Source of the DNA: a virus
Length of the DNA stretch: 25,662 bases
IMG/VR virus record: IMGVR_UViG_3300017917_000228
Coordinates: 1-25,662 of that record
Reading direction: 5' to 3' (one strand)
The notes beneath the pieces were generated by a model. The model saw nothing but the letters and a program-made list of their open reading frames with translations. It searched no databases and was not told the origin of the DNA. The position numbers were made by a program, and so were the translations under genes. Shown piece by piece: positions 14,607 through 21,533 of this stretch (position 1 is its first letter; each line of letters opens with the position of its first letter).

Positions 14607-15703
14607 TTTACTACATGTCCAGTGGTAATGATTACCTGTGCAGCTGACATTGTGGGCGGTACTGGGCGATAACCCGAGCCACCTGTAACTACAGAGATAC
14701 CGGAGATTTGTCCATTGGCCACCGTGGCCACTGCTGATGCTCCTGCACCTTCACCTACAATTTCAATCAATGGAGCGGCCTGATAACCTTGCCCTGCGTT
14801 GACAATGTTGATACTGGTAACTACACCATCTTCGACCACTGCTGTGGCCTGTCCAGCATAGCCCATGACCATGTTACCGTTTTCTCCAGTGGTATAGATT
14901 GAGTTGTTAAAACACAAACGAATTAGCGGATGCCAACCCACAATAGTCATGTAAACAGTACCAGTTTTGTTTAGATACTGTTTGCTGTCTGTGATGTTGT
15001 AAAATATACTTTGATAGTTTTCAGCTGCTTGGGCTTTGATTGTTCCTGTGTATCCCACCAAATCAAATTGAATAGTAGTAACTGCACTCTGCGGCTCAAT
15101 ATAACTGGAATAAAACTCAGTACTTTGATAAGGACTGTAGTTGTTGATTGGGGCTCCACCTTGCAACGCCCAGTCTGGGTAGTTACTGGAACTAGAACCA
15201 CCGTAGCTTACCTGAGCTGTTAGGTCGGTTGTGGGAATAGTAAGTTCTGCACTGGGCACAAATTCTGGGTAGATACTGTCTACAATATCCACAGGAGCTG
15301 CGGCGCCAGCTTGGGCATCTGTAAACACAGCTTCTACAAGATTTCCTGATGCACGACTGATACTGTAGTTTGCAGGTTGTGCTTGAATATAATTCAAATC
15401 CTCTGCAGATAGTGTGACCTTGGCACGCCCAGCTTGAGCATTGATAATGGTCATTTGAGTGGCATTCATTAGCTCTAGTCCGTCTTGACTGATCAGTCTA
15501 AAGATTAATGTGCTACCTGAGATGTTTACAGGCTTTTGATCTTGGTTGATAAACTCAAATAATATGACATTATCAACGCCTTTGTTTATGGTTAGTTTTT
15601 TTGCGTACACTGGGTCGTACCTCATAGTAAAGTAAGCACCACTGGTGTCAATCATTAATACTCTGGTCTTTTGTTGATATAAATACGCCGTGGTCGAATA
15701 CAT
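14591..15703 (-). CDS. baseplate/structural protein with BppU-like N-domain and C-terminal repeats
   Basis: A 370-aa virion-type protein. Residues ~28-140 (RYDPVYAKKLTINKGVDNVI, then FEFINQDQKPVNISGSTLIF) resemble the Ig-like N-terminal domain of phage baseplate upper (BppU-type) proteins and similar T4-like structural proteins. The middle (~150-270) is Ser/Tyr/Asn-rich with no recognised fold. The C-terminus holds two related beta units at about 284-317 and 320-352, aligned on VTSINIVNAGQGYQAAP and ISGISVVTGGSGYRPVP, a repeat common in phage appendage proteins. The ATG at 15703 has AGAGGA about five bases upstream, at the predicted 5' end of a transcript from the CATAAATA box at 15727-15720. 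Confidence 0.8.
   Translation of the reverse strand: MYSTTAYLYQQKTRVLMIDTSGAYFTMRYDPVYAKKLTINKGVDNVILFEFINQDQKPVNISGSTLIFRLISQDGLELMNATQMTIINAQAGRAKVTLSAEDLNYIQAQPANYSISRASGNLVEAVFTDAQAGAAAPVDIVDSIYPEFVPSAELTIPTTDLTAQVSYGGSSSSNYPDWALQGGAPINNYSPYQSTEFYSSYIEPQSAVTTIQFDLVGYTGTIKAQAAENYQSIFYNITDSKQYLNKTGTVYMTIVGWHPLIRLCFNNSIYTTGENGNMVMGYAGQATAVVEDGVVTSINIVNAGQGYQAAPLIEIVGEGAGASAVATVANGQISGISVVTGGSGYRPVPPTMSAAQVIITTGHVVNLKYR
15678..15685 (+). promoter_or_regulatory. T4-type late promoter on the plus strand (exact TATAAATA)
   Basis: Exact late box on the plus strand inside the first codons of the opposite-strand gene (Tyr-Leu-Tyr). Predicted +1 near 15691 leads to the plus-strand ATG at 15725 after a 34-base leader. 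The only plus-strand gene in the middle of the window lies directly downstream, which supports it. Confidence 0.68.
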
Positions 15704-15719
15704 AGGAATCCTCTAACAA

Positions 15720-15727
15720 TATTTATG
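15720..15727 (-). promoter_or_regulatory. late promoter box (CATAAATA) for the baseplate-type gene
   Basis: Seven of eight late-box bases on the minus strand. +1 is predicted at 15714; the 11-base leader begins AGAGGA and ends at the ATG at 15703. Its CAT is the complement of the plus-strand start codon at 15725-15727. Confidence 0.55.
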
Positions 15728-16102
15728 GGCAATGACATCTTCTCAAAACTTGCTGAAAAGTACCCTTTTATAACGCTGTGCGTCTACGCCTCTACAGAAT
15801 ACGTGGGAATTATACAAAACAAAGACGATGCAATCACCACAATTTACGACTTTGGTAGCATACAAGACATGGAATTAAAACGTCAATTTCTAGAGTTGGC
15901 CAATGTTTGGTGGTGGGAAAGCAACAGATCAATACCCATTAACATATTCCTAAAATCCGAATGGGACCCATTCAAAAACTACCTAAAAACCTTTGTCAAC
16001 AAGGACTTGGAAATTTTACACGGTCCTGCTTGTAGTTTGATTGATATTGCTAGAAAAAAATCAAAGCGTAAATCAATTACGCTGGTTCGACGGGTTGATT
16101 AA
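15725..16102 (+). CDS. hypothetical phage protein, 125 aa, plus strand
   Basis: Function not recognised. The sequence begins MGNDIFSKLAEKYPFITLCV and includes EYVGIIQNKDDAITTIYDFG, a Trp triplet (NVWWWESNRS) and a basic end (RKKSKRKSITLVRRV). There is no membrane segment. The YVGIIQN region suggests a small beta domain; related hypothetical proteins occur, from memory, in other aquatic T4-like phages. It is one of only two plus-strand genes here, has an exact late box 39 bases upstream, and its last 26 bases overlap the end of the DnaE-like gene tail to tail. The ribosome site is weak (AGGA lies about 17 bases before the ATG at 15725). Confidence 0.75.
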   Translation: MGNDIFSKLAEKYPFITLCVYASTEYVGIIQNKDDAITTIYDFGSIQDMELKRQFLELANVWWWESNRSIPINIFLKSEWDPFKNYLKTFVNKDLEILHGPACSLIDIARKKSKRKSITLVRRVD

Positions 16103-16655
16103 GCAAATTCATATGTAATGCTACCAGTGCCGCATAGCTCACAGCATGGGCTTTTTTGAACGTATAGCCCTTTGAATCATCACCGTCCCACACCGACTCA
16201 AACACTTCTGCCCAGGGCCGATTCTGTAAATGAGCTTTGCCGGGTCTAATAATAGATATAAAAGCTGCCATTCTCGGTATTGAGTCCGGTCGCATGGTAG
16301 CTAACAATTCTGTGTAGTTACCAATGTGTGCTAGTTGACCGGCCCAGGCACTGTCAGTCCATAATCTTTGCCAAGGTGGCTCTTGTGCTTGCATTTCAAC
16401 ATAGTGTTCGGGACTTTTTATTAGGTTATAAACAGTCATGTTAAGAAAGTCTATCTTAAAATAGCCACGATCTTCTGCTGTTTCATAGTCTATGGCCGCA
16501 CATTGATGCACAGGATCATAGGGTATGTCTGTTACATACACACCTGAGTTGTGCCGTCGCACCTGTCCTTGATGCATCTGACGTGCTGGCACGCTATCAA
16601 TTAGCTTTAGTATGCTTTCTCGGTCAGCAAAGTCAATGTCAATATCTGCGCTCAT
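16077..16655 (-). CDS. miniature DnaE-like DNA polymerase III alpha palm protein
   Basis: A 192-aa protein that condenses the palm region of bacterial DnaE, which is over 1,100 aa. MSADIDIDFADRE matches the DnaE PDxDxDF motif holding two catalytic aspartates (D6, D8). RRHNSGVYVTDIP (33-45) matches RHHAAGVVIS. YFKIDFLNMTVYNLI (65-79) matches LVKFDFLGLRTLT with the third aspartate D69. RPDSIPRMAAFISIIRPG (122-139) matches the DnaE IALVALFRPGP region. GYTFKKAHAVSYAAL (163-177) matches the FxKSHAAAYA motif. PHP, most finger, beta-binding and OB parts are absent. I chose ATG 16655 because it overlaps the DUF3307 stop as ATGA and starts at the conserved motif; the frame is open to 16778. Whether it is catalytic is unknown. 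Confidence 0.75.
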   Translation of the reverse strand: MSADIDIDFADRESILKLIDSVPARQMHQGQVRRHNSGVYVTDIPYDPVHQCAAIDYETAEDRGYFKIDFLNMTVYNLIKSPEHYVEMQAQEPPWQRLWTDSAWAGQLAHIGNYTELLATMRPDSIPRMAAFISIIRPGKAHLQNRPWAEVFESVWDGDDSKGYTFKKAHAVSYAALVALHMNLLNQPVEPA

Positions 16656-17011
16656 AGCACAATTATACCTATAATAGCGATATACGTCAAGTAATGTAGA
16701 GTTTGATCCAGTCCGAACCAAATCCAAAACTTCCGATCTTGAACAGTCAGCCCACGGCTCAAATTGGTCTTGGCCCAATCAATGTGATAATGAATCACTG
16801 TATCCAATAATGCCAAGGTAACAGCATCTTCAGGACGTACAAATCCTATTACTACAAAGAATGTCAACAATCCATGTACTAGAGCATGAATGATTCCACC
16901 TTCTGCACCATAGTGTCCTTTGTCTCGAAGCATGAAATCAAATTGCCACAAGAAGTCTGCTAAAAAGTGTTTGATGCCAAACAATGTCAATAAAATGATG
17001 ACTGTTTCCAT
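16652..17011 (-). CDS. DUF3307-like small membrane protein
   Basis: A 119-aa inner-membrane protein with three to four hydrophobic helices (~4-20, 41-57, 63-78, 100-119). HFLADFLWQ (15-23), the spaced histidines H42 and H46, HYHIDW (74-79) and LDQTLH (101-106) follow the DUF3307 pattern, a family of unknown function found in bacteria and phages. The conserved His/Asp residues within helices could bind metal. I chose ATG 17011: it overlaps the upstream stop as TAATG; the frame extends to 17086 but only through the coding region of the zinc-finger gene. It ends ATGA-overlapped with the DnaE-like gene, so a membrane protein is tightly coupled to a polymerase-like one. Confidence 0.82.
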   Translation of the reverse strand: METVIILLTLFGIKHFLADFLWQFDFMLRDKGHYGAEGGIIHALVHGLLTFFVVIGFVRPEDAVTLALLDTVIHYHIDWAKTNLSRGLTVQDRKFWIWFGLDQTLHYLTYIAIIGIIVL

Positions 17012-17682
17012 TACCAACCTGCTTTCTTTAATATATCTTTGGCATACTCTTGATCGGCCATGTAGTCTGCAAACTTCTTGGTCCATATTTCTGAATCAAT
17101 GTAGGGCCAAACCATGGCTATCTGTGTAGCATCAAGTTCACTTAAAAACTTCAAGCCTGATTCCGAATTATACAATACCCAAGGACTGATACGTCCTGTG
17201 GTTACAGCATACGCCAATGTGTTTGTGTTGCCATACCGCAAACAGTCATGTGCTGGATGTCCGGACTTTTCCGCCCAGTCCATACTGTATTCAATTGCTC
17301 TGGCCAGTGCATCATCTACATGCTCTACCTTTAAGTAGTCCAACAAGTACTCTGTATAGATGCTGTCTTTACACCAGTAGTCAATCTTTTTATTTTGTTT
17401 GAGCAACCATTCAGTAAAGCGTGCTGGGTTAATGGCTTTTATAGATAAGCAATAGCGTCCAAACTTGACAAATGCGCGATAAAAACTGCTTTCTGCAAAA
17501 TCATCAAATGTTTTTAACTTTGCTGATCCTTGTGTTAGCTCATAGAAGCGGATGTAGGCTTGGAATCCCAACTGTACCCCACGTTCATCTTTTTCTTGAT
17601 GACGACGTTTAGGCTCACACACGTGAACCGCTAGAGTTGTTTCTTTAGCAAAGTCTTTTTTACAATATCTACACTGAAACAT
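17011..17682 (-). CDS. zinc-finger protein conserved in T4-like phages
   Basis: A 223-aa protein with an N-terminal zinc finger: C4-x2-C7 (CRYCKKDF), H20, C22 and H28, followed by a basic stretch (EPKRRHQEKDERG). This suggests nucleic-acid binding. The remaining ~190 residues are helical with many aromatics (RFTEWLLKQNKKIDYWC; LYNSESGLKFLSELDATQIA) and no enzyme motif. Proteins with this finger and the R-x-GFxAYxRFYE continuation occur, from memory, in cyanophages as conserved hypotheticals. It overlaps the gp62-like gene and the DUF3307 gene by one base each (TAATG), placing it in a replication-linked operon. A role as a DNA- or RNA-binding accessory factor is inference. Confidence 0.82.
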   Translation of the reverse strand: MFQCRYCKKDFAKETTLAVHVCEPKRRHQEKDERGVQLGFQAYIRFYELTQGSAKLKTFDDFAESSFYRAFVKFGRYCLSIKAINPARFTEWLLKQNKKIDYWCKDSIYTEYLLDYLKVEHVDDALARAIEYSMDWAEKSGHPAHDCLRYGNTNTLAYAVTTGRISPWVLYNSESGLKFLSELDATQIAMVWPYIDSEIWTKKFADYMADQEYAKDILKKAGW

Positions 17683-18125
17683 TATTTGTCGTTGCCGTGC
17701 GCTTTGATGTAAGCATCCAGTTCTTTTTTGGTAGTGATCTTGGCCATGACTTCTATTTCGTCGTCTTTCATGTGAGGAAATAGCTCTGCTAACTGTTTGC
17801 GTATGCCACTGGCACCTGCTTCTTTCTTTTTAGGAGCAATCCAGTTGTGTCTGTGTGTGCCCATACCTGGACTCACTGCTGTGGCCATGAGCCACTGTAG
17901 TTTAGGGTGTTTGCTTACAGCAAAGAAGTTTTTGTTGAGGTAATGGTTACAACTTTGTACATAGTACTCTTGTAATTCACGTGAGCCGTTGATGCTGGAT
18001 CCCCAACGTATCATTAAGAAGGTTGAAAACTTTTTGCGTTCTTCGTCGGTTAAACTGTCGTAGAAGTCTCGATCTTTACGATCAAATACAGCCATCTCAT
18101 TTGCTATGTTTAGTTTATCGCTCAT
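17682..18125 (-). CDS. probable clamp-loader small subunit, gp62-like
   Basis: A 147-aa helical protein. The stretch CNHYLNKNFFAVSKHPKLQ (59-77) followed by WLMATAVSPGMG and HRHNWIAPKKK parallels the T4 gp62 segment with FNYLMAAVPRGKRYGKW and cyanophage gp62 proteins, as does the preceding FLMIRWGSSI. gp62 joins gp44 to load the sliding clamp on primer-template DNA. The match is remembered and modest, and the protein is shorter than T4 gp62 (187 aa). No gp44 or clamp gene is next to it in this window. The genes around it (zinc-finger protein, DnaE-like protein, uvsW upstream) fit replication. The start at 18125 overlaps the preceding gene by 11 bases. Confidence 0.55.
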   Translation of the reverse strand: MSDKLNIANEMAVFDRKDRDFYDSLTDEERKKFSTFLMIRWGSSINGSRELQEYYVQSCNHYLNKNFFAVSKHPKLQWLMATAVSPGMGTHRHNWIAPKKKEAGASGIRKQLAELFPHMKDDEIEVMAKITTKKELDAYIKAHGNDK

Positions 18126-18384
18126 CTTTGCTTAACTCGTATAAGACTTTAACACGATCTAGTGCTTCTTGTAAAGCTGGATTAGACTCAGCAGCTCGTC
18201 TAATTTCATGCCACAATTGATTTTCTTTGATTTCGTTTCTAAGGGGATCGTACTCTTTGCCAGATTCATATCCTACCACAAATCTTTCGCTGGGCTTGGC
18301 ACCCATCTCGCGAGCATAGACGATACCATCCCATCGTTCATAGATATAAGTTGCTCCAGGTTTTAATGTGCCCATGGTTACCAT
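18115..18384 (-). CDS. hypothetical phage protein, 89 aa
   Basis: Function not recognised. The first half looks like a small beta domain (PGATYIYERWDGIVYAREMG; ERFVVGYESGKEY), the second half a charged helix (HEIRRAAESNPALQEALDRV). There are two candidate starts: ATG 18384 overlaps the upstream stop, while ATG 18375 is the fourth codon and lies ten bases after AAGG. The latter has the better ribosome spacing, and the difference is three residues. It overlaps its downstream neighbour by 11 bases, so it is translated with the gp62-like gene. Confidence 0.72.
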   Translation of the reverse strand: MVTMGTLKPGATYIYERWDGIVYAREMGAKPSERFVVGYESGKEYDPLRNEIKENQLWHEIRRAAESNPALQEALDRVKVLYELSKDER

Positions 18385-18878
18385 GCCTTGTTGTAGTCTA
18401 CAATTTCACAGTTGCGGCTGATGTCTTTGACAAAGTAAACACATTCAGGCTTTTCACTCTCGTCTAATGGTACACATAGCATCTGTCCATTCTTTAGTTT
18501 GGGCGCATACCACGACACTTCTTGATACACGTCCACAATTTCAATGTCTGGAAAACTGGGCCTAAAACTGCTGAGTGGATTAAACTGAAATGCTTTGAAT
18601 CCACGATCGTTAATTGATGTTAACGGTAGTACTTCCAAGTCACCCAGGTCGGGCTCTCCAATTAGTATTTGCCAATCCACAGGCATCTTGATCTTCTTGT
18701 TACCAATGCGTAGGACCAGTGCTGGAGCATTAAAACTTTCTAAAAAGATTAGTGGAATGTAGTGATAGTCTGGCTCTGCAGGTGTGCTATTGTCTAGGAT
18801 AGCAAAACGCATGTCATCTACTTCTTCGGGTAAATGATCAAGATCAAAACTTTGGTTGTCTAAGGTTAATATTCTCAT
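18378..18878 (-). CDS. hypothetical phage protein, 166 aa, first gene of the polymerase-like operon
   Basis: Function not recognised. The protein is beta-rich and acidic (MRILTLDNQSFDLDHLPEEV; LVLRIGNKKIKMPVDWQILI; GDLEVLPLTSINDRGFKAFQ) with a conserved-looking centre. I recall near-identical hypothetical proteins in uncultured aquatic T4-like phages. No catalytic motif or membrane segment is seen. It is the first gene of a six-gene overlapping unit reaching 16077, so its product is probably made early with replication proteins. The ATG at 18878 has no Shine-Dalgarno and lies six bases after a TATTAT -10 element, which predicts a leaderless message. Confidence 0.8.
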   Translation of the reverse strand: MRILTLDNQSFDLDHLPEEVDDMRFAILDNSTPAEPDYHYIPLIFLESFNAPALVLRIGNKKIKMPVDWQILIGEPDLGDLEVLPLTSINDRGFKAFQFNPLSSFRPSFPDIEIVDVYQEVSWYAPKLKNGQMLCVPLDESEKPECVYFVKDISRNCEIVDYNKAW

Positions 18879-18884
18879 GTTTAT

Positions 18885-18913
18885 ATAATATAGGATTTTA
18901 TTCTAAAAGTCAA
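18885..18913 (-). promoter_or_regulatory. sigma70-like promoter, predicted leaderless start
   Basis: TTGACT (18913-18908), a 17-base spacer, TATTAT (18890-18885), then six bases (ATAAAC) and the ATG at 18878. Initiation seven bases after the -10 falls on the A of the ATG. It lies in the 36-base gap after uvsW. Confidence 0.65.
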
Positions 18914-18914
18914 A

Positions 18915-20390
18915 TTATTTTATCTTCATCCACTCAAGTTTTTCCTGTGTAAACGGATACTTGGCTTCTTTGTAGTATTGTTTGCGTTTGGTCAAATGTC
19001 TTTTGGCAAACTTACATGTGCTAGTTAAGTCCCAAATCTGCACAAAGTCTTTGTCTTCGGCTTTGCGAATACCTCGTCCTATACTCTGAATAACCCGTAC
19101 AAAAGATTTACCAGGCTCAACCAGCACCAAATTAAATATGCGAGGGATATTAATACCAACGGCAGCCACTCCGTATGTTGCCACAATAATTTTGTCGTCG
19201 ACGTCAGCCACTTCATCATATTCTTCCTTTCGATCCTTTGCTTTGGTAGCACCTGATACAAACACAGCACGGTCGCCTAACCGTTTAACCAGTTCTTGTC
19301 CAGCTGCCACACGATCTACTAGAACTAGTGTATTGCCTGTTTCTTTTACTCGTGCAATTACTTCGGCCATTGCATCCAAGCGTCCTGATTCTTCTAGCAA
19401 ATATTTTAATTCACTTTGATAGTTCGAGTATTCCACATGGTCCTGGAACTGTACAATGTTCACGTGGCAGTTAGATAGGTGTCCCATTTCCTGTAGTTCG
19501 CTTGCGGCCAGTCTTGAAATAACCGGACCAATACTAACATGTAAACTTTGAAACTCAAACATTTCTTTGGGCACTGTGCCTGTTAATCCCCAGCGTATAG
19601 GAATACGGCTCATTACACCTGTGAGTAAACTCTTTAATGCGTCTGCTTTGGCCATATGTACTTCGTCTACCATGACACATACTACATCTTCAATAAACTC
19701 AGTAATAGTACAATCTTCTGCGGCACTGCCTGACTTGGTATTTTTAAGTAGTACGTTTAGACTTTGCCAAGTACAGATAGTATGTGTACGTCCCCACTCT
19801 TTTCTATCTCCAAAGTACACACCCACATCGAGACCCATGTTGCGATAGTCATCTTCTGTTTGCGTTACTAGACTTTTGTTTGGTACAATAACAATAGTAC
19901 GCCCATATGGTTCACAGCGTTGGCTCAAGGCCGCTGTCATAATTGTTTTACCAGCACCAGTGGCAATTTCCTGCAAGCACTGTGGATTCTTTAAAAAGTT
20001 GTTGACAATGGCACACTGATAGTCACGCATCATCACAGGCTGACCTGCTGCTGGATGACCTTTGGGCCATTTGATATGACTGAAACTGTCTTCTTGCACA
20101 GGTTCAAAATCAAACACTGTACGATAGTCACGTTGATCATCTAGCTCAATGTCATAGTTGTATTGTTCTAACACAGGAATAATCTCAGGCAACAAGTTTA
20201 CATAAGTGCTACCACCCAACTGAAAGTAGCTGACCTTGCCGTCCCAACGTCCTAGTCTAACTGCTGGAAGATATCTAGCATAAGGCACATCGTATTTGAA
20301 TTTCTTAACAAGATCCTTGCGTGTTTCAAGATCAAGTCCTTCAATCTTGATGTTTACTTCGTCCTTGATTATAATTGTGGCTGTTTTCAT
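18915..20390 (-). CDS. uvsW: UvsW-type superfamily 2 recombination helicase
   Basis: A DNA/RNA helicase that branch-migrates recombination intermediates, unwinds R-loops and helps switch T4-like phages from origin- to recombination-dependent replication. The 491-aa protein has an N-terminal domain of about 110 residues (YARYLPAVRLGRWDGKV is typical), then Q-motif-like MMRDYQ, Walker A ATGAGKT (143-149), the DEVH box (242-245), motif III LTGT (269-272), and motif VI QSIGRGIRK in the C-terminal RecA lobe with VLVEPGKS before it. Length is close to T4 UvsW. The ATG at 20390 overlaps the upstream stop by four bases; the SD must lie within the end of that gene. Confidence 0.95.
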   Translation of the reverse strand: MKTATIIIKDEVNIKIEGLDLETRKDLVKKFKYDVPYARYLPAVRLGRWDGKVSYFQLGGSTYVNLLPEIIPVLEQYNYDIELDDQRDYRTVFDFEPVQEDSFSHIKWPKGHPAAGQPVMMRDYQCAIVNNFLKNPQCLQEIATGAGKTIMTAALSQRCEPYGRTIVIVPNKSLVTQTEDDYRNMGLDVGVYFGDRKEWGRTHTICTWQSLNVLLKNTKSGSAAEDCTITEFIEDVVCVMVDEVHMAKADALKSLLTGVMSRIPIRWGLTGTVPKEMFEFQSLHVSIGPVISRLAASELQEMGHLSNCHVNIVQFQDHVEYSNYQSELKYLLEESGRLDAMAEVIARVKETGNTLVLVDRVAAGQELVKRLGDRAVFVSGATKAKDRKEEYDEVADVDDKIIVATYGVAAVGINIPRIFNLVLVEPGKSFVRVIQSIGRGIRKAEDKDFVQIWDLTSTCKFAKRHLTKRKQYYKEAKYPFTQEKLEWMKIK

Positions 20391-21253
20391 TGTATGTACA
20401 CTCTGTTGACATATTGTCGCTGTTTAATTTCTTCTAGCAGTTGTTGTCTTGGCATGGTTTCAATTAACTGTGCTACAGGAAAACGCAGCGGCAACAATCT
20501 TGGATCATCAAACTTATTGTAACCTTGTTTTTGAAAATACTCTAGGTGACTGTTATAGTACAATTGCATGTTCTCTAATTTGTTTTGTATTTCTTGTGCA
20601 GTGTCGTCCCAGAACTTGACAACAAAATCTGCACTGTAAAAGTCATGTGGTTTAAACATGTCGTCGCCAATGTAGCAATCTCGGTCTGTGGCAAGATCTT
20701 CTAATGTTTTACCTATTTCACAATAGTTAAGATACACAGTACCAAACGATGTGGCCATTGTACTGTATTTTAACATATGTTCCTGCGGCAAGTGTAGAGT
20801 TTTTGGCATACCATACCAAGTACACACAAATCTTGGACGAGAACCGCGACTGACCGATTCACATCGATGCACAGCCAAATTAAGATTGGCCAGAGCCTGC
20901 TGTACTTCGACTGGCGCTTGATTCCAAAATTCTGTGCTCTGTTGATCCAATTGCCCGTGATAGCGTTCAAAGATATTGTGCAGATAATTCAAGCAGTCTT
21001 GATCTCGATAGTTGGTAAACGAGCGATCAATTAACCGTTGATAATTGTTTATGGTATCAATACAACTGCAAATGTAGTTTTCTGCTCGTTGCACCTCTTG
21101 CTCGTGACTGTCAAAACCATAGAATCGATTGGGGTGATCCAGAGGATAATCCTCGCGATTGTTCATGCGCTCAACCCATAACTCAGTAAGCGGGCTGTTT
21201 AGTAAGTCAAATTTAAGAGAGAGATCTTGAAGTTCTATATAGAGATGCGACAT
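20387..21253 (-). CDS. hypothetical phage protein, 288 aa, paired with uvsW
   Basis: Function not recognised. The N-terminus (MSHLYIELQDLSLKFDLLNS) and central motifs (RPRFVCTWYGMPKTLHLPQE; TSFGTVYLNYCEIGKTLEDL) look like a globular beta-containing core, with a helical region at ~50-125. Seven cysteines are scattered without a clear metal-site pattern. I recall conserved hypothetical relatives in T4-like aquatic phages. It is co-translated with uvsW through a four-base overlap, so a recombination or replication partner is plausible by context. The ATG at 21253 is six bases after a TATACT -10 element and has no ribosome site; the next in-frame ATG is 29 codons further and would lose the conserved start. 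Confidence 0.82.
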   Translation of the reverse strand: MSHLYIELQDLSLKFDLLNSPLTELWVERMNNREDYPLDHPNRFYGFDSHEQEVQRAENYICSCIDTINNYQRLIDRSFTNYRDQDCLNYLHNIFERYHGQLDQQSTEFWNQAPVEVQQALANLNLAVHRCESVSRGSRPRFVCTWYGMPKTLHLPQEHMLKYSTMATSFGTVYLNYCEIGKTLEDLATDRDCYIGDDMFKPHDFYSADFVVKFWDDTAQEIQNKLENMQLYYNSHLEYFQKQGYNKFDDPRLLPLRFPVAQLIETMPRQQLLEEIKQRQYVNRVYIQ

Positions 21254-21259
21254 CGTACA

Positions 21260-21288
21260 AGTATATACTTATTCAACAACAAAGTCAA
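21260..21288 (-). promoter_or_regulatory. sigma70-like promoter, predicted leaderless start
   Basis: TTGACT (21288-21283), a 17-base spacer, TATACT (21265-21260), then six bases and the ATG at 21253. It directly follows the U-tract of the preceding terminator, and it is the only visible start signal for the uvsW unit. Predicted initiation is at the A of the ATG. Confidence 0.7.
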
Positions 21289-21318
21289 AAAAACCGGCAC
21301 CTTTTTAGGGGCACCGGT
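21287..21318 (-). terminator. intrinsic terminator after the AAA+/micro-protein operon
   Basis: On the minus strand ACCGGTGCC, an 8-base loop (CCTAAAAA) and GGTGCCGGT form a 9-bp RNA stem with two central G-U pairs, followed by seven T residues. The G-U pairs make it a good hairpin only in the minus-strand RNA, which fits its position about 40 bases after the 57-aa gene. Confidence 0.82.
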
Positions 21319-21357
21319 GTAAAATGAACTGTGTTGCCACAGCTCAGGAGCTAACTT

Positions 21358-21531
21358 TTACTTGCCAATTTCCAATTTGACGGGTTCCCGATCTTCCCAA
21401 CTGGCAGCAAACATCAATGCTACTACTAAGATCCAAGCTGACCAATCATGTTCCACTATCATGTATGCTGACCCGGCCAACAGTGCCAAGTTATACACAC
21501 ATACCAAAAAGATTTCTAAGTTACGGTTCAT
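21358..21531 (-). CDS. 57-aa two-helix membrane micro-protein
   Basis: A short gene starting at ATG 21531, two bases after the stop of the 30-aa gene. The product begins MNRNLEIFLVCVYNLALLAG and has two hydrophobic segments (~6-24 and ~32-43) separated by EHDW, ending in a charged cytoplasm-type tail (SWEDREPVKLEIGK). No family is recognised. Its frame, in-line spacing with the neighbouring small gene and position before the terminator support translation. No strong Shine-Dalgarno is seen, so expression probably depends on coupling to the upstream frame. Roles in membrane remodelling, superinfection exclusion or lysis timing are only possibilities. Confidence 0.6.
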   Translation of the reverse strand: MNRNLEIFLVCVYNLALLAGSAYMIVEHDWSAWILVVALMFAASWEDREPVKLEIGK

Positions 21532-21533
21532 TA

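Noticed and set aside
16656-16778. Upstream extension of the DnaE-like frame by 41 codons
   Set aside because: It overlaps the well-supported DUF3307 coding region in another frame, while ATG 16655 forms a typical ATGA overlap and starts at the conserved motif.
21256-21275. Palindrome AAGTATATACTT as an operator
   Set aside because: The bases are explained by the TATACT -10 element and its A/T-rich surroundings; there is no second copy to support an operator.
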